Positions 49,875-57,959 of a stretch of DNA of 64,000 nucleotides are shown in pieces. This stretch comes from JBCCOW01 sp039025855 (GTDB lineage: Bacteria > Planctomycetota > Phycisphaerae > Phycisphaerales > Phycisphaeraceae): positions 1 to 64,000 of the forward strand of contig JBCCNL010000011.1 of NCBI GenBank assembly GCA_039025855.1, given 5' to 3'. The stretch's first letter is position 1. Each line of letters opens with the position of its first letter. A model generated the notes under the pieces. That model did not search any database. It saw only the letters and a program-made list of their open reading frames with translations, and had not been told where the DNA came from. The position numbers and the translations under genes are program-made.

Positions 49875-51209
49875 ATGCCCACCTTTCAGTTCGAAGCCCT
49901 CAACGACGCCGGCAAGCCCCAAAAAGGCACCATCAACGCACCCTCCAGCGAGGAGGCGATCGCCCGCATCCGCAGCCAGGGCTACTTCCCCACCTCCGTC
50001 CGCGAGACCAAGGTCAAGAAGGGCAGCAAGTCCCCGTCACCCTCCGCCGGCAAGGGCGGCAAGGGCGGTGGCAGCAAAAGTGGTGGCAAGGGCGGCGCCG
50101 GCCAGATGGCCATCACCATCCCCGGCTTCGACAAGGTCAAAAACAAGGTCCTCACAACCTTCACCCGCCAGCTCTCCACCCTCCAGGACGCCGGCCTGCC
50201 CATCCTCCGCTCCCTCGCCATCCTCGAAGAACAGCAGAAGCCCGGCACCCTCAAGACCGCGCTCGCCGGTGTCCACGAAGACGTCGGCGGCGGCTCGTCG
50301 CTCTCCGACGCGATGCAGAAGCACCCCAAAGCCTTCAACCGCCTCTACGTCAAGATGATCGCCGCCGGCGAGGTCGGCGGTGTCCTGGACCTCATCCTCC
50401 AACGCCTCGCCGAGTTCCTCGAAAAGGCCGAACGCCTCAAGAAGCGCATCATCTCCGCGATGATCTACCCCGCCGCCGTCATGGGTGTCGCCTCCGTCAT
50501 AGTCCTGGGGATCATGATCTTCATCGTCCCGCAGTTCATCCTCGTCTTCGACGACTTCGACACCCCCCTGCCCCAGATCACCATCACCCTGATCGACTTC
50601 TCCAAGTGGCTCGCCGGGCCCATCCTCCCCGAGGGCAATCGCGGCAACATGCCGTTCCCGGGCGTCATCCTCGTCCTGTTCTTACCGTTCCTCATCTACT
50701 ACAGCTTCAAGCTCGCCCGCAAAACGAGCTTCGGAAAAAACATCATCGACCGCGCGATGCTCCTGCTCCCCGTCGTCGGCTCCCTCATCGCCAAATCCAC
50801 CATCGCCAAGTTCACCCGTACCCTGGGCACCCTCATCAACGCCGGCGTCCCCATCCTCGACGCCATCCGCATCACCTCCGAAACCACCAGCAACGACGTC
50901 TACGCCCAGGCCCTCAACAAGGTCCACGACTCCGTCCGCCAGGGCGACTCCTTCGCCGAGCCCCTCCGCCAGTCCAAGGTCACCGACGCGCTCGTCGTCA
51001 ACATGATCGACGTCGGCGAAGAGACCGGTGACCTCGACAAGATGCTCCTCAAGATCGCCGACAACTACGACGAAGAGGTCGACACCGCCGTCGCCGGCCT
51101 CGTCTCCCTGCTCGAACCCGTCATGGTCGTCCTCCTCGGCGGCGTCGTCGGCTTCATCGTCTTCGCGATGTTCTACCCCATGATCATCCTCATGCAGTCG
51201 CTCATGTAA
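49875..51209 (+). CDS. pilC: Type IV pilus / type II secretion platform protein PilC/GspF
   Basis: A 444-residue polytopic inner-membrane protein that couples the ATPase to pilin insertion. The N-terminal ferredoxin-like domain (MPTFQFEALNDAGKPQKGT, AIARIRSQGYFPTSV) is followed by a Lys/Gly/Ser-rich linker. Then two T2SF domains: FTRQLSTLQDAGLPILRSL with a membrane hairpin (VMGVASVIVLGIMIFIVP) and FTRTLGTLINAGVPILDAI ending in the C-terminal membrane segment GGVVGFIVFAMFYPMI. The gap upstream (166 bases) holds an ACGGGT/ACCCGT inverted repeat near 49787. A strong terminator follows, so this gene ends the pilus run. Confidence 0.95.
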   Translation: MPTFQFEALNDAGKPQKGTINAPSSEEAIARIRSQGYFPTSVRETKVKKGSKSPSPSAGKGGKGGGSKSGGKGGAGQMAITIPGFDKVKNKVLTTFTRQLSTLQDAGLPILRSLAILEEQQKPGTLKTALAGVHEDVGGGSSLSDAMQKHPKAFNRLYVKMIAAGEVGGVLDLILQRLAEFLEKAERLKKRIISAMIYPAAVMGVASVIVLGIMIFIVPQFILVFDDFDTPLPQITITLIDFSKWLAGPILPEGNRGNMPFPGVILVLFLPFLIYYSFKLARKTSFGKNIIDRAMLLLPVVGSLIAKSTIAKFTRTLGTLINAGVPILDAIRITSETTSNDVYAQALNKVHDSVRQGDSFAEPLRQSKVTDALVVNMIDVGEETGDLDKMLLKIADNYDEEVDTAVAGLVSLLEPVMVVLLGGVVGFIVFAMFYPMIILMQSLM

Positions 51210-51242
51210 GCCGCGGCCTCGCATCAAAAACCAAACCACCCC

Positions 51243-51277
51243 CGACACGCCCCGCCCCACCGCGGGGCGTGTCGTTT
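51243..51277 (+). terminator. Rho-independent terminator after pilC
   Basis: A perfect 12-bp stem, CGACACGCCCCG (51243-51254) with its complement at 51263-51274, 8-base loop, followed by TTTA. It lies 33 bases after the pilC stop and 12 bases before the HIT gene start. Confidence 0.8.
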
Positions 51278-51288
51278 ATAAAACGTTC

Positions 51289-51756
51289 ATGCCCACCAAC
51301 TACCCCACCGACCCCGACTGCATCTTCTGCAAGATCGTCGCCGGCGACATCCCCTCCCACACCCTCTACGAAGACGACCTCGTCCTCGCCATGCTCGACA
51401 TCGGGCCCATCGCCCCAGGCCACACCCTACTCATCCCCAAAGGCCACTACCCCAGCCTCACCGACGTCCCCCCCGATACCGCCGCCGCCCTCGGCCGAGC
51501 CATGCCTCAACTCGGAGCGGCCCTCTGCAAAGCCACAGGCACCGACAACTTTAACGTCCTCCAGAACAACGGCCGACCCGCCGGACAGGCCGTCTTCCAC
51601 GTCCACTTCCACCTCATCCCCCGCACCGCCGACGACGCCCGCACCACCCCACCCCCCGGCTCCCCCGGCGCCGGACTCCCTTTCGACTGGCCCGCCACCG
51701 AGCTCGACCCCGATAAGGCAACCGATCTCGCAAACCGCATCCGCTCGGCGTTATGA
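51289..51756 (+). CDS. HIT-family nucleotide hydrolase
   Basis: A 155-residue histidine triad protein. The N-terminal CIFC (C11, C14) is half of the zinc site of Hint-type proteins, and the catalytic triad HVHFHLIP has H104, H106 and the nucleophile H108. It hydrolyses nucleotide phosphoramidates, AMP-lysine or dinucleoside polyphosphates in relatives. The C-terminal 40 residues extend past the normal Hint end. The stop codon is directly followed by a 95-bp repeat, then mazG and a HIT-like gene: a three-gene nucleotide-hydrolase group. Confidence 0.93.
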   Translation: MPTNYPTDPDCIFCKIVAGDIPSHTLYEDDLVLAMLDIGPIAPGHTLLIPKGHYPSLTDVPPDTAAALGRAMPQLGAALCKATGTDNFNVLQNNGRPAGQAVFHVHFHLIPRTADDARTTPPPGSPGAGLPFDWPATELDPDKATDLANRIRSAL

Positions 51757-51851
51757 GTCCACAGATGAACACGATGGAAATGATGTAAAACCGAAACATC
51801 CAAACATTCCGCCGTTCTTCTCAATCCTGCTCATCCTGTCCATCTGTGGAC
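51757..51851 (-). repeat. 95-bp palindromic element (family A, copy 2)
   Basis: Begins GTCCACAGATG and ends CATCTGTGGAC, perfect 11-bp terminal inverted repeats. It fills the HIT-mazG gap: directly after the HIT stop and 7 bases before the mazG start. Its reverse complement matches the 95-bp copy at 52171-52265 at about 74 of 95 positions by direct count, best at both ends. No coding capacity; MITE-like. Confidence 0.8.
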
Positions 51852-51858
51852 GAACACC

Positions 51859-52170
51859 ATGAACCCCAACGACCCTATCACCCTCGCCGCCTTCCAGCAA
51901 CACATCCGCGACAAGTACCACGCCACTGACGCCGCCCGCGGCACCGCCGGCACCTTCATGTGGCTCATCGAAGAGGTCGGCGAGCTCGCCACCGCCCTCC
52001 ACAAGTCCCGTGGCCAAGGCGGCGACACCTCCGGCGACGACGACCCCGCCGGCGAGTTCGCCGACGTCCTCGCCTGGCTCTGCACCCTCGCCAACATCAA
52101 CGACATCGACCTCGAACAAGCTATCCGAGAAAAGTACCTCACCGGTGACGGCCCCAAAGGCACGAAGTAG
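51859..52170 (+). CDS. MazG-like nucleotide pyrophosphohydrolase
   Basis: A 103-residue single-domain all-alpha NTP pyrophosphatase of the MazG superfamily. The metal-binding motif EEVGEL (E38, E39, E42) and the second acidic motif EFADVLAWL (E66, D69) are in the standard spacing, with a Gly/Asp-rich loop between the helices. It would hydrolyse (d)NTPs to monophosphates, for example to remove damaged or non-canonical nucleotides. It lies between two inverted copies of a 95-bp element and between HIT-type genes. Confidence 0.88.
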   Translation: MNPNDPITLAAFQQHIRDKYHATDAARGTAGTFMWLIEEVGELATALHKSRGQGGDTSGDDDPAGEFADVLAWLCTLANINDIDLEQAIREKYLTGDGPKGTK

Positions 52171-52265
52171 GTCCACAGATGGACAGGATGAGAAGGATGA
52201 CGAAGAGCGGGATGTGTTTTGATGTGTTTGGTTTTTCATCATTTTCATCCTGTTCATCTGTGGAC
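52171..52265 (+). repeat. 95-bp palindromic element (family A, copy 3)
   Basis: Same length and same terminal inverted repeats (GTCCACAGATG / CATCTGTGGAC) as the copy on the other side of mazG, in opposite orientation. It begins directly after the mazG stop and ends 5 bases before the next ATG. Inner arms contain GGACAGGATGA-type units and their complements. Confidence 0.8.
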
Positions 52266-52270
52266 CAAAA

Positions 52271-52744
52271 ATGACAAACGACAACCCGCGTACCCTCATC
52301 CATGAACGCGTCGAACAGGCCCGTACCGGCAAAAACCCCGCCGTCATCTGCCGCACCGCCGCCGGCTGGGCCGTCCTCGGCGACACCCAGTTCCTGCCCG
52401 GCTACTGCCTCCTCCTCCCCGACCCCGTCGTCCCCACCCTCAACGACCTGACCGGCCCGCAACGAACCCGCTTCCTCGACGACATGGCCGCCCTCGGCGA
52501 CGCCGTCCTCGCCGAGACCGGCTGCCTCCGCATCAACTACTCCATGCTCGGCAACCTCGAACCCGCCCTCCACGCACACGTCTTCCCCCGCTACGCCAAC
52601 GAGCCCGAACACCTCCGCACCAAGCCCATCTGGCTCTATCCCGAATCCGCCTGGACCGACCACCCCATCGACCTACAGCGTGACGCACCGTTCATGCGTG
52701 CCCTCCGCACACGACTACAACAAGCCAGCATCGCAATCGATTAA
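52271..52744 (+). CDS. HIT-like protein
   Basis: A 157-residue protein of the HIT fold. The strand WAVLGDTQFLPGYCLLLP matches the GH..IIP strand of the family and the motif LHAHVFPRY matches HxHxHxxP with the last His replaced by Phe, so the nucleophile position is altered (H-A-H-V-F). NYSMLGNLEPALH precedes it, as in galactose-1-phosphate uridylyltransferase-like and Ap4A hydrolase-like proteins. Catalysis is therefore uncertain. It follows the second 95-bp repeat and ends the HIT-MazG group. Confidence 0.7.
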   Translation: MTNDNPRTLIHERVEQARTGKNPAVICRTAAGWAVLGDTQFLPGYCLLLPDPVVPTLNDLTGPQRTRFLDDMAALGDAVLAETGCLRINYSMLGNLEPALHAHVFPRYANEPEHLRTKPIWLYPESAWTDHPIDLQRDAPFMRALRTRLQQASIAID

Positions 52745-52785
52745 CAGCGCCGTCAACCTGAGCGGCGAGACGCTTCTCAATCAGA

Positions 52786-52815
52786 CCTCTGCGTCCTCTG
52801 CGCCTCTGCGGTTCA
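52786..52815. repeat. Periodic intergenic stretch CCTCTGCGN (family D)
   Basis: Three near-identical units CCTCTGCGT, CCTCTGCGC, CTCTGCGG followed by TTCA, in the gap between the HIT-like and ArsM-like genes. No complementary arm is visible, so it may be half of a hairpin repeat like the other periodic spacers. Low confidence as an element. Confidence 0.4.
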
Positions 52816-52822
52816 ACCCCGC

Positions 52823-54022
52823 TCAGCAGCAGTCTTCCCCACAACACGCCTCCACCGCTTCGGTCGTCGCATCGTAATCCGCACCCTTCGTCTCTTTCGG
52901 GTGACGCTTCGCCGACCGCTTGCAGTCGAACGCCGCCGCGCCCTCCAAAGGCAACTCCTCCAACGGCTCGATCCCCTCGAACTGCCCCGCATAAGGCCCG
53001 TTGGGATCCGTCAGGAGCTTGAACGTCTTATCGCACACAGCGACCCGCACGCCCCGCCTGAACACGTGCCCGTCGTCATCATGCGCCCGGCTCCAAGGCC
53101 CCTTGTACATCACCGCCTGCTTCCGCTCCACGCAAGGCCCCTGCTTGCCCTTGTACGCCCGCACCGTCATCGACCGGAACTCGATCCCGTCGATCGTCTG
53201 CCACGGCTTCTCTTCGTACTTCAGCATCTCGATGCCGTGGAACCCCGCGTCCGCAAACATCTGCAGGAACTCCTCCTCCAGAAACGCCCCGCTGATACAG
53301 CCCGACCACAGCTTCGGGTCGTTCATGATCTTTTCGGTCGGCGGCTCATCACAAACGATGTCGCTGATCACGCACCGCCCGCCCTTCCGCAAGACGCGGA
53401 ACATCTCGCCGAACAGCTGCTTCTTCTTCTCCGTGCTCACCAGGTTCAGCACGCAGTTGGACACGATCACGTCCACACTGTTGTCTTCGATCAGCGGCTG
53501 TTCCGCCCGCAACCGATCACACTCCGCCTCAAACGCCGCGACACCATCGATGTCCGTCGCAGGGTTCGCATCCAGCCACGCCTGCGCCGCGTCCAGGCTC
53601 AGCTTCAAATCCTGGATCCGCCCTTTACGGAACTCGACGTTGCTGTACCCCACCTTCTCCGCTATCTCGCCCTGGTACTTCCGGGCCAGCCCCAGCATCG
53701 TGTCGTTCATGTCGACGCCGATGACCTTGCCTTCTGCCCCGACCTTCTGCGACAGGATGTAACAGATCTTCCCGCCGCCCGACCCGAGGTCCAACGCCAC
53801 CTCGCCCTCGCCCACCCACTTGCTCGGGTCACCGCAGCCGTAGTCCCGCTCGATGATCTCCGCCGGCAGGATCTTGAGGTACTGCGTGTCGTAGTCCACC
53901 GGGCAGCACAGCGCCGGCTCCGCCGCCTCCGCACCCTTCGCATACCGATCCTTGACCTCTGCCTCGATGTCATAACCCACCCCACCCAGGCTCACCATCT
54001 CTTCAACCGGCTTGCTCATCAA
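52823..54022 (-). CDS. ArsM-like arsenite methyltransferase with Cys-rich tail
   Basis: A 399-residue SAM-dependent methyltransferase. SAM motif I is VALDLGSGGGKICYILS (residues 75-91), acidic end of strand 2 IGVDMND. The arsenic-binding cysteines are in family context: C39/C40 (ALCCPVDYD), C190 (VSNCVLNLV) and C242 (SGCISGAF). ArsM methylates trivalent arsenic. A C-terminal domain of about 110 residues ends in EACCGEDCC, a probable metal-binding tail. Beside a PiT phosphate transporter, the route by which arsenate can enter. Start ATG 54022 or 54019. Substrate is inferred from Cys pattern; a general heavy-metalloid methyltransferase is possible. Confidence 0.75.
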   Translation of the reverse strand: MMSKPVEEMVSLGGVGYDIEAEVKDRYAKGAEAAEPALCCPVDYDTQYLKILPAEIIERDYGCGDPSKWVGEGEVALDLGSGGGKICYILSQKVGAEGKVIGVDMNDTMLGLARKYQGEIAEKVGYSNVEFRKGRIQDLKLSLDAAQAWLDANPATDIDGVAAFEAECDRLRAEQPLIEDNSVDVIVSNCVLNLVSTEKKKQLFGEMFRVLRKGGRCVISDIVCDEPPTEKIMNDPKLWSGCISGAFLEEEFLQMFADAGFHGIEMLKYEEKPWQTIDGIEFRSMTVRAYKGKQGPCVERKQAVMYKGPWSRAHDDDGHVFRRGVRVAVCDKTFKLLTDPNGPYAGQFEGIEPLEELPLEGAAAFDCKRSAKRHPKETKGADYDATTEAVEACCGEDCC

Positions 54023-54148
54023 TCATCCTTCACAACAAAAAACCACTCAGCAGACCACAGCGTCGCAGGTCCAACCCACTCGCCCGCCGATCTATTCCAC
54101 CCGAAATCCCGCGCCAAGTCCACCGTTCAAAACGTTCATCTTTAGCCC

Positions 54149-55258
54149 TCACCCCAGCACCCACCAACACACCGCCCCCAGCACCGCCGCCACCGGCAGC
54201 GTCGTCACCCACGCCGCCACAATCGTCGCGATCATCTTCCACCGCCCCCGGCCCGACGCCGCCCCAATCCCGATCAGGCTCCCGCAGCTCACGTGCGTCG
54301 TGCTCACCGGCACCCCCCACTTGCTCGCGACAATCACCAGGAACGCCGTGTTCAGGTTCGCCGTAAACGCCTGCCCGTCATTCATCCCCGTGATCTTATG
54401 GCTCATCGTCTGGGCCACCCGCCGCACCGCCAACAGCCCCCCCACCGCGATCCCGACCCCCACGATCACCACCGCCTGCCAGTCCGTCATAAAGCTCAGC
54501 CCGATCATCAACGCCGCCACCTTCGGCGTGTCGTTCAGCCCCCGTGCAAAGCTCACCGCACCCGACGTCAGGTAGTGGCACTTGTCCAACACCGACTGCG
54601 CCGAGACCCCCAGCATCCGCCCCTTGTACCGCGGCGCACACGCACTCTCCTGCTCCACCGTCAACGGCAGCCCCGTCGAGCTCATCATCAACGCCCCGTC
54701 CGCCTTCACCTCCACCGGCACCCACTGCTCGTTCACACAAACGCACGTCTCCCGGTCAATCCGCACCACCCGCCGCACCCCCGAAAACAGCAGGTACACC
54801 ACCGCCGCCAACACCACCGCGATCAACGGCGAAGCCAGCAGCGGATAGAAAAACTTGCTCCACACCGCGCCCCAGCTCAGCCCGTTACCCGCCACCCCGA
54901 TCCCGATGATCGACCCCACCATTGCGTGTGTCGTCGAGATCGGCATCGCCAAACGCGTCGCCAGCAAGACCGTCGCCGCCGCCGCCAACCCCACACACGC
55001 CGGGAAGCTCGTCGACGTGATGATCGACTCCGCCACGATCCCTTTGCCCTTGAACTTGCTCGCTAGCTCCGCCCCGATCCAGACCGCCGCCACCGACCCC
55101 GCCGCCGTCGCCACCGCTGCGTACACAATCGCCGGCTTCATCCGCACCAACCCGCTGCCCACCAGCGTGGCCACCCCCTTCGAGTTGTCGTTCGCACCGT
55201 TCGCAAAGGCCAACGCCACCGCGGCCACCAGGATCACACCGATCAGCACCACTTCCAT
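54149..55258 (-). CDS. PiT-family inorganic phosphate transporter
   Basis: A 369-residue membrane transporter with about ten hydrophobic helices. Both PiT signature repeats are present: FANGANDNSKGVATLVG near residue 18 and FARGLNDTPKVAAL in the second half, with the paired ISTTHA and VSTTHV motifs. It imports phosphate (and arsenate) with H+ or Na+. A soluble loop of about 90 residues with three Cys (ETCVCVNE, ESACAP) splits the halves. The DUF47/PhoU-like gene often beside pit is absent. Co-oriented with the ArsM-like gene, 126 bases away. Confidence 0.92.
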   Translation of the reverse strand: MEVVLIGVILVAAVALAFANGANDNSKGVATLVGSGLVRMKPAIVYAAVATAAGSVAAVWIGAELASKFKGKGIVAESIITSTSFPACVGLAAAATVLLATRLAMPISTTHAMVGSIIGIGVAGNGLSWGAVWSKFFYPLLASPLIAVVLAAVVYLLFSGVRRVVRIDRETCVCVNEQWVPVEVKADGALMMSSTGLPLTVEQESACAPRYKGRMLGVSAQSVLDKCHYLTSGAVSFARGLNDTPKVAALMIGLSFMTDWQAVVIVGVGIAVGGLLAVRRVAQTMSHKITGMNDGQAFTANLNTAFLVIVASKWGVPVSTTHVSCGSLIGIGAASGRGRWKMIATIVAAWVTTLPVAAVLGAVCWWVLG

Positions 55259-55471
55259 TCAGCCGTCCAATCTCTATCAGAACCCAAGAAACCAACCAAG
55301 CCACGACGACCGCCTCACTCTCACAAGTGCTGCGTCCACCCCCACGCCCGGCCAAGGCCCCTTGAACACCGGCGAAGAAACATTAGCAAACCGTGAGCAT
55401 CGTGCAGACTGTGAGCCGTAACCCCACGCAACCACCCGATATTCCCGACCAACACCAAACCCACCCGACGC

Positions 55472-56767
55472 TCAAGCCATCTCCGCCACCGCCTCACGCA
55501 CCACCTCCGAACCATCCAGCAAGTACGCCGTCGCCTTCCACCGGTGCTCGCCCGGCTCAGCAACCCACCCGCTGTGATACCAGTTGTTCTGCCAGCCCAC
55601 CGCGAACGGGTCGTCGTAACTCACCTCCACCACCTCCCCGTCCCGCTCGAACACCACCCGATCCACCCGCTCCGGCCAAACACAAGCCAGCCCCGGCCAA
55701 CGCTTCACCAACCGATCACCCCCCGCGTAACCCCCAGCACCGGCGTGTGCCCACTCGTGCTCACCCAGCCCGTACAGCACGAACGCATCCCCGTCCGCCA
55801 ACGGCTCCACCGGATACCCCAGCGCCTCCTTCATCCGCCACGCAAAGCAAAGGTCATTCCCCGGCAGCACGCCGAAATCCGTCGGCGGCTCCTGCTTGCT
55901 GAAGTTGTTGTAGTACCCCCAGCTCACGCCCTCCCGCACCGACACCGGCACATTGCTCACCGCCGGGGAATCCTCGTTGCACACGATCGGACGGCCCGGC
56001 GCAAACGCCTTCGCCCGCTGGATCAGCTTGTGCATCCGCTGTCGGCTCTGTCCGTTTCCGTGAATCAGCACCACATCACTCGCCGACGCGATCGGCTCCC
56101 GCACCGAACCGCCACCCCCACTACAGCCCACCGGCATCCCCCCGCTCGCCGACTGCGCGACCCGGATCAGCTCCGCCATCCCATACGCCTGCTGCACGAT
56201 CGGCCTTGCCGTGAACTCCGGGATGTCCTGCTCGTTCGCCACCTCAATGATCACGTTCTGATACCCCCCCTCCTTCAGCCAACGCGACGCCGTCTCCACC
56301 GCCCGACGCACCGCGTGATCATCCTCCAACCGGCACGTCTGCCGCCCATAAAGAAAACTCACCATCACCGCCATTCCAAGCTGATCCGCAGCCCGTATCA
56401 CCCGGTCCATCCGCGACGCATACGCCTCGTCCAGCCGATCACCCTTCGGACCATACGGGTTATTCAGGATGTCCGAGTTCTGCGTGGTAAAGCAAGGGCC
56501 ACCGCCCTGAAAGCCAACCGTAAACGCACGCAGCCCCCAGTCGTACCAGGCTGGGAGCGCCGCGATCAGCCGGTCCGTCTGCGTCTCCGGGTCATACACC
56601 TCATGCCCGAACCGCGCATACCGCTCTCTCCCTGCCGCATCGTCAAAGATGCCCTGGATAAACCGCGCATTCATCAGCAAGCCACCAACCCGCTCCGCCG
56701 CAGGACTGTCCGAATACGTTAATTCACTATCAAACCGGAACCGCTCACCATCGATCGAGAGTTGCAT
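55472..56767 (-). CDS. Clan GH-A-like glycoside hydrolase
   Basis: A 431-residue protein with a TIM-barrel cellulase-like pattern: WYDWGLRAFTVGFQGGGP, YASRMDRVIRAADQLGMAVMV, VIIEVANEQDI with the probable acid/base Glu, and GRPIVCNEDSPAV with the probable nucleophile Glu. A small beta domain closes the C-terminus (HRWKATAYLLDGSEVV). No signal peptide, so cytosolic. No exact family is assigned; a GH5- or DUF4038-like enzyme would fit. Sixty-seven bases downstream of the AEC permease on the same strand, suggesting joint expression. Confidence 0.65.
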   Translation of the reverse strand: MQLSIDGERFRFDSELTYSDSPAAERVGGLLMNARFIQGIFDDAAGRERYARFGHEVYDPETQTDRLIAALPAWYDWGLRAFTVGFQGGGPCFTTQNSDILNNPYGPKGDRLDEAYASRMDRVIRAADQLGMAVMVSFLYGRQTCRLEDDHAVRRAVETASRWLKEGGYQNVIIEVANEQDIPEFTARPIVQQAYGMAELIRVAQSASGGMPVGCSGGGGSVREPIASASDVVLIHGNGQSRQRMHKLIQRAKAFAPGRPIVCNEDSPAVSNVPVSVREGVSWGYYNNFSKQEPPTDFGVLPGNDLCFAWRMKEALGYPVEPLADGDAFVLYGLGEHEWAHAGAGGYAGGDRLVKRWPGLACVWPERVDRVVFERDGEVVEVSYDDPFAVGWQNNWYHSGWVAEPGEHRWKATAYLLDGSEVVREAVAEMA

Positions 56768-56834
56768 CCAACAGCCTTCCTAAACAACGAACCAGACATG
56801 ACACATGCCAGAACCAAAAACAACCCACCCCACA

Positions 56835-57809
56835 TCACCCCCAGCCGCCGGCCAATGCTAACGCAACCCCCAGCGACACGACCGACCCCGTCGTCGCCAG
56901 CACGATGATCGACGCCGCCAGCCCCTCGTCCCCACCCAGTTGCGTGACCAGCACATACGCCGCCACCGCAGTCGGCGCTGACGACAACACCAACACCGCC
57001 AACGCCTCCCGCGCATCCAGCCCCAGCCACACCGCCATCGCATACCCCACCGCCGGGCACACCCCCAGCTTCACCGCCGTCACCGCCCCCGCCAACGCCA
57101 GATGCCCCCGCACCTTGTACACCACCATCGCGCCCCCAAGACTCATCAGCGCCATCGGACCCGCCGGCTGACCCACCAACGCCAGACTCCGCCGAACCAC
57201 CCCCGGCAGCGTCCACCCGCTCGCCGCCAACCCCACCCCCATCAGGCACGCGATGATCAGCGGGTTCGTCACCATCGACCACCCCACCCGCCGGACCATC
57301 ATCCATAATCCCAACCCCTCGCCACCGTCCTTGCCATTGCCCCCGGTCTCCCGACCCCACACCAACGCCCCCACCGAAATCACGTTGTACAGCACCACCG
57401 TCGCCGTCAGCCCCACCGCCGCCAACGCCACCGTCTTCGCATCCCCACCCCCCAGCTCGATCACCGGCAGCCCCACAAACGCCAGATTCCCCCGGCACCC
57501 CCCCTGCACCACCACCCCCAGCGTCCCGCTCTCCCGGCTCGCTACCCACCACAGCCCCCAACCCATCAGCGCCGCTACCACCGTCACCACCCCCATCGCG
57601 AGAATCACCCGGCCCACCGACGCGTCCAACGCCCCCGCCTCCGACACCTTCGCCACCAGCAACGCCGGCAGCCCCACCCAGTACACCCACCGGTCAAACT
57701 GCCGACGCATCCCGTCACTCAGAAACCCAAACCGCACCAGCCCCAACCCCAGACCCACCAGCACCACCAACGGCAACAACGTCTCGACCACCTGAAGCAA
57801 CACCGACAT
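56835..57809 (-). CDS. AEC-family transporter
   Basis: A 324-residue auxin-efflux-carrier family permease with ten predicted helices. N-terminal LLPLVVLVGLGLGLVRFGFL and LPALLVAKVSE are typical, followed by FVGLPVIEL and, in the second half, NPLIIACLMGVGLAASG and the terminal SSAPTAVAAYVL. In bacteria such proteins carry organic acids such as malate or malonate; the substrate here is unknown. Start ATG 57809 is chosen because the first helix begins there and upstream codons run into a REP-like hairpin. Confidence 0.9.
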   Translation of the reverse strand: MSVLLQVVETLLPLVVLVGLGLGLVRFGFLSDGMRRQFDRWVYWVGLPALLVAKVSEAGALDASVGRVILAMGVVTVVAALMGWGLWWVASRESGTLGVVVQGGCRGNLAFVGLPVIELGGGDAKTVALAAVGLTATVVLYNVISVGALVWGRETGGNGKDGGEGLGLWMMVRRVGWSMVTNPLIIACLMGVGLAASGWTLPGVVRRSLALVGQPAGPMALMSLGGAMVVYKVRGHLALAGAVTAVKLGVCPAVGYAMAVWLGLDAREALAVLVLSSAPTAVAAYVLVTQLGGDEGLAASIIVLATTGSVVSLGVALALAGGWG

Positions 57810-57832
57810 GCGGCGGATGGTAACGCCCCCTC

Positions 57833-57854
57833 GTAGCGGCGGGGCTCGCCCCGC
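57833..57854 (+). repeat. REP-like element, copy 3
   Basis: GTAG (57833-57836), CG, then a perfect hairpin GCGGGGC-TC-GCCCCGC (57839-57854), in the gap between the AEC gene and the SprA-like gene. It shares the CGTAGCG start with the two elements beside the RAYT gene 53 kb away, so it probably belongs to the same family. Confidence 0.6.
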
Positions 57855-57959
57855 ACCCCTCCCCAAAACCCCCGCCGATAATCAACCGCGGCCCGTACCG
57901 CCAACTCCACCCCGGGCCTCGCTCTGCAGCAACGCATCAACCCGACCGATCCCATCTAC

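Noticed and set aside
51757..52265. Toxin-antitoxin or defence cassette around mazG
   Set aside because: The MazG-like protein is a housekeeping-type pyrophosphohydrolase, no mazE/mazF or other toxin is nearby, and the flanking DNA is repeat sequence without coding capacity.
55259..55471. Pho-box-like sequence upstream of the phosphate transporter
   Set aside because: GCTCAC occurs twice, but spacing and sequence do not fit Pho-box direct repeats; no convincing regulator site.
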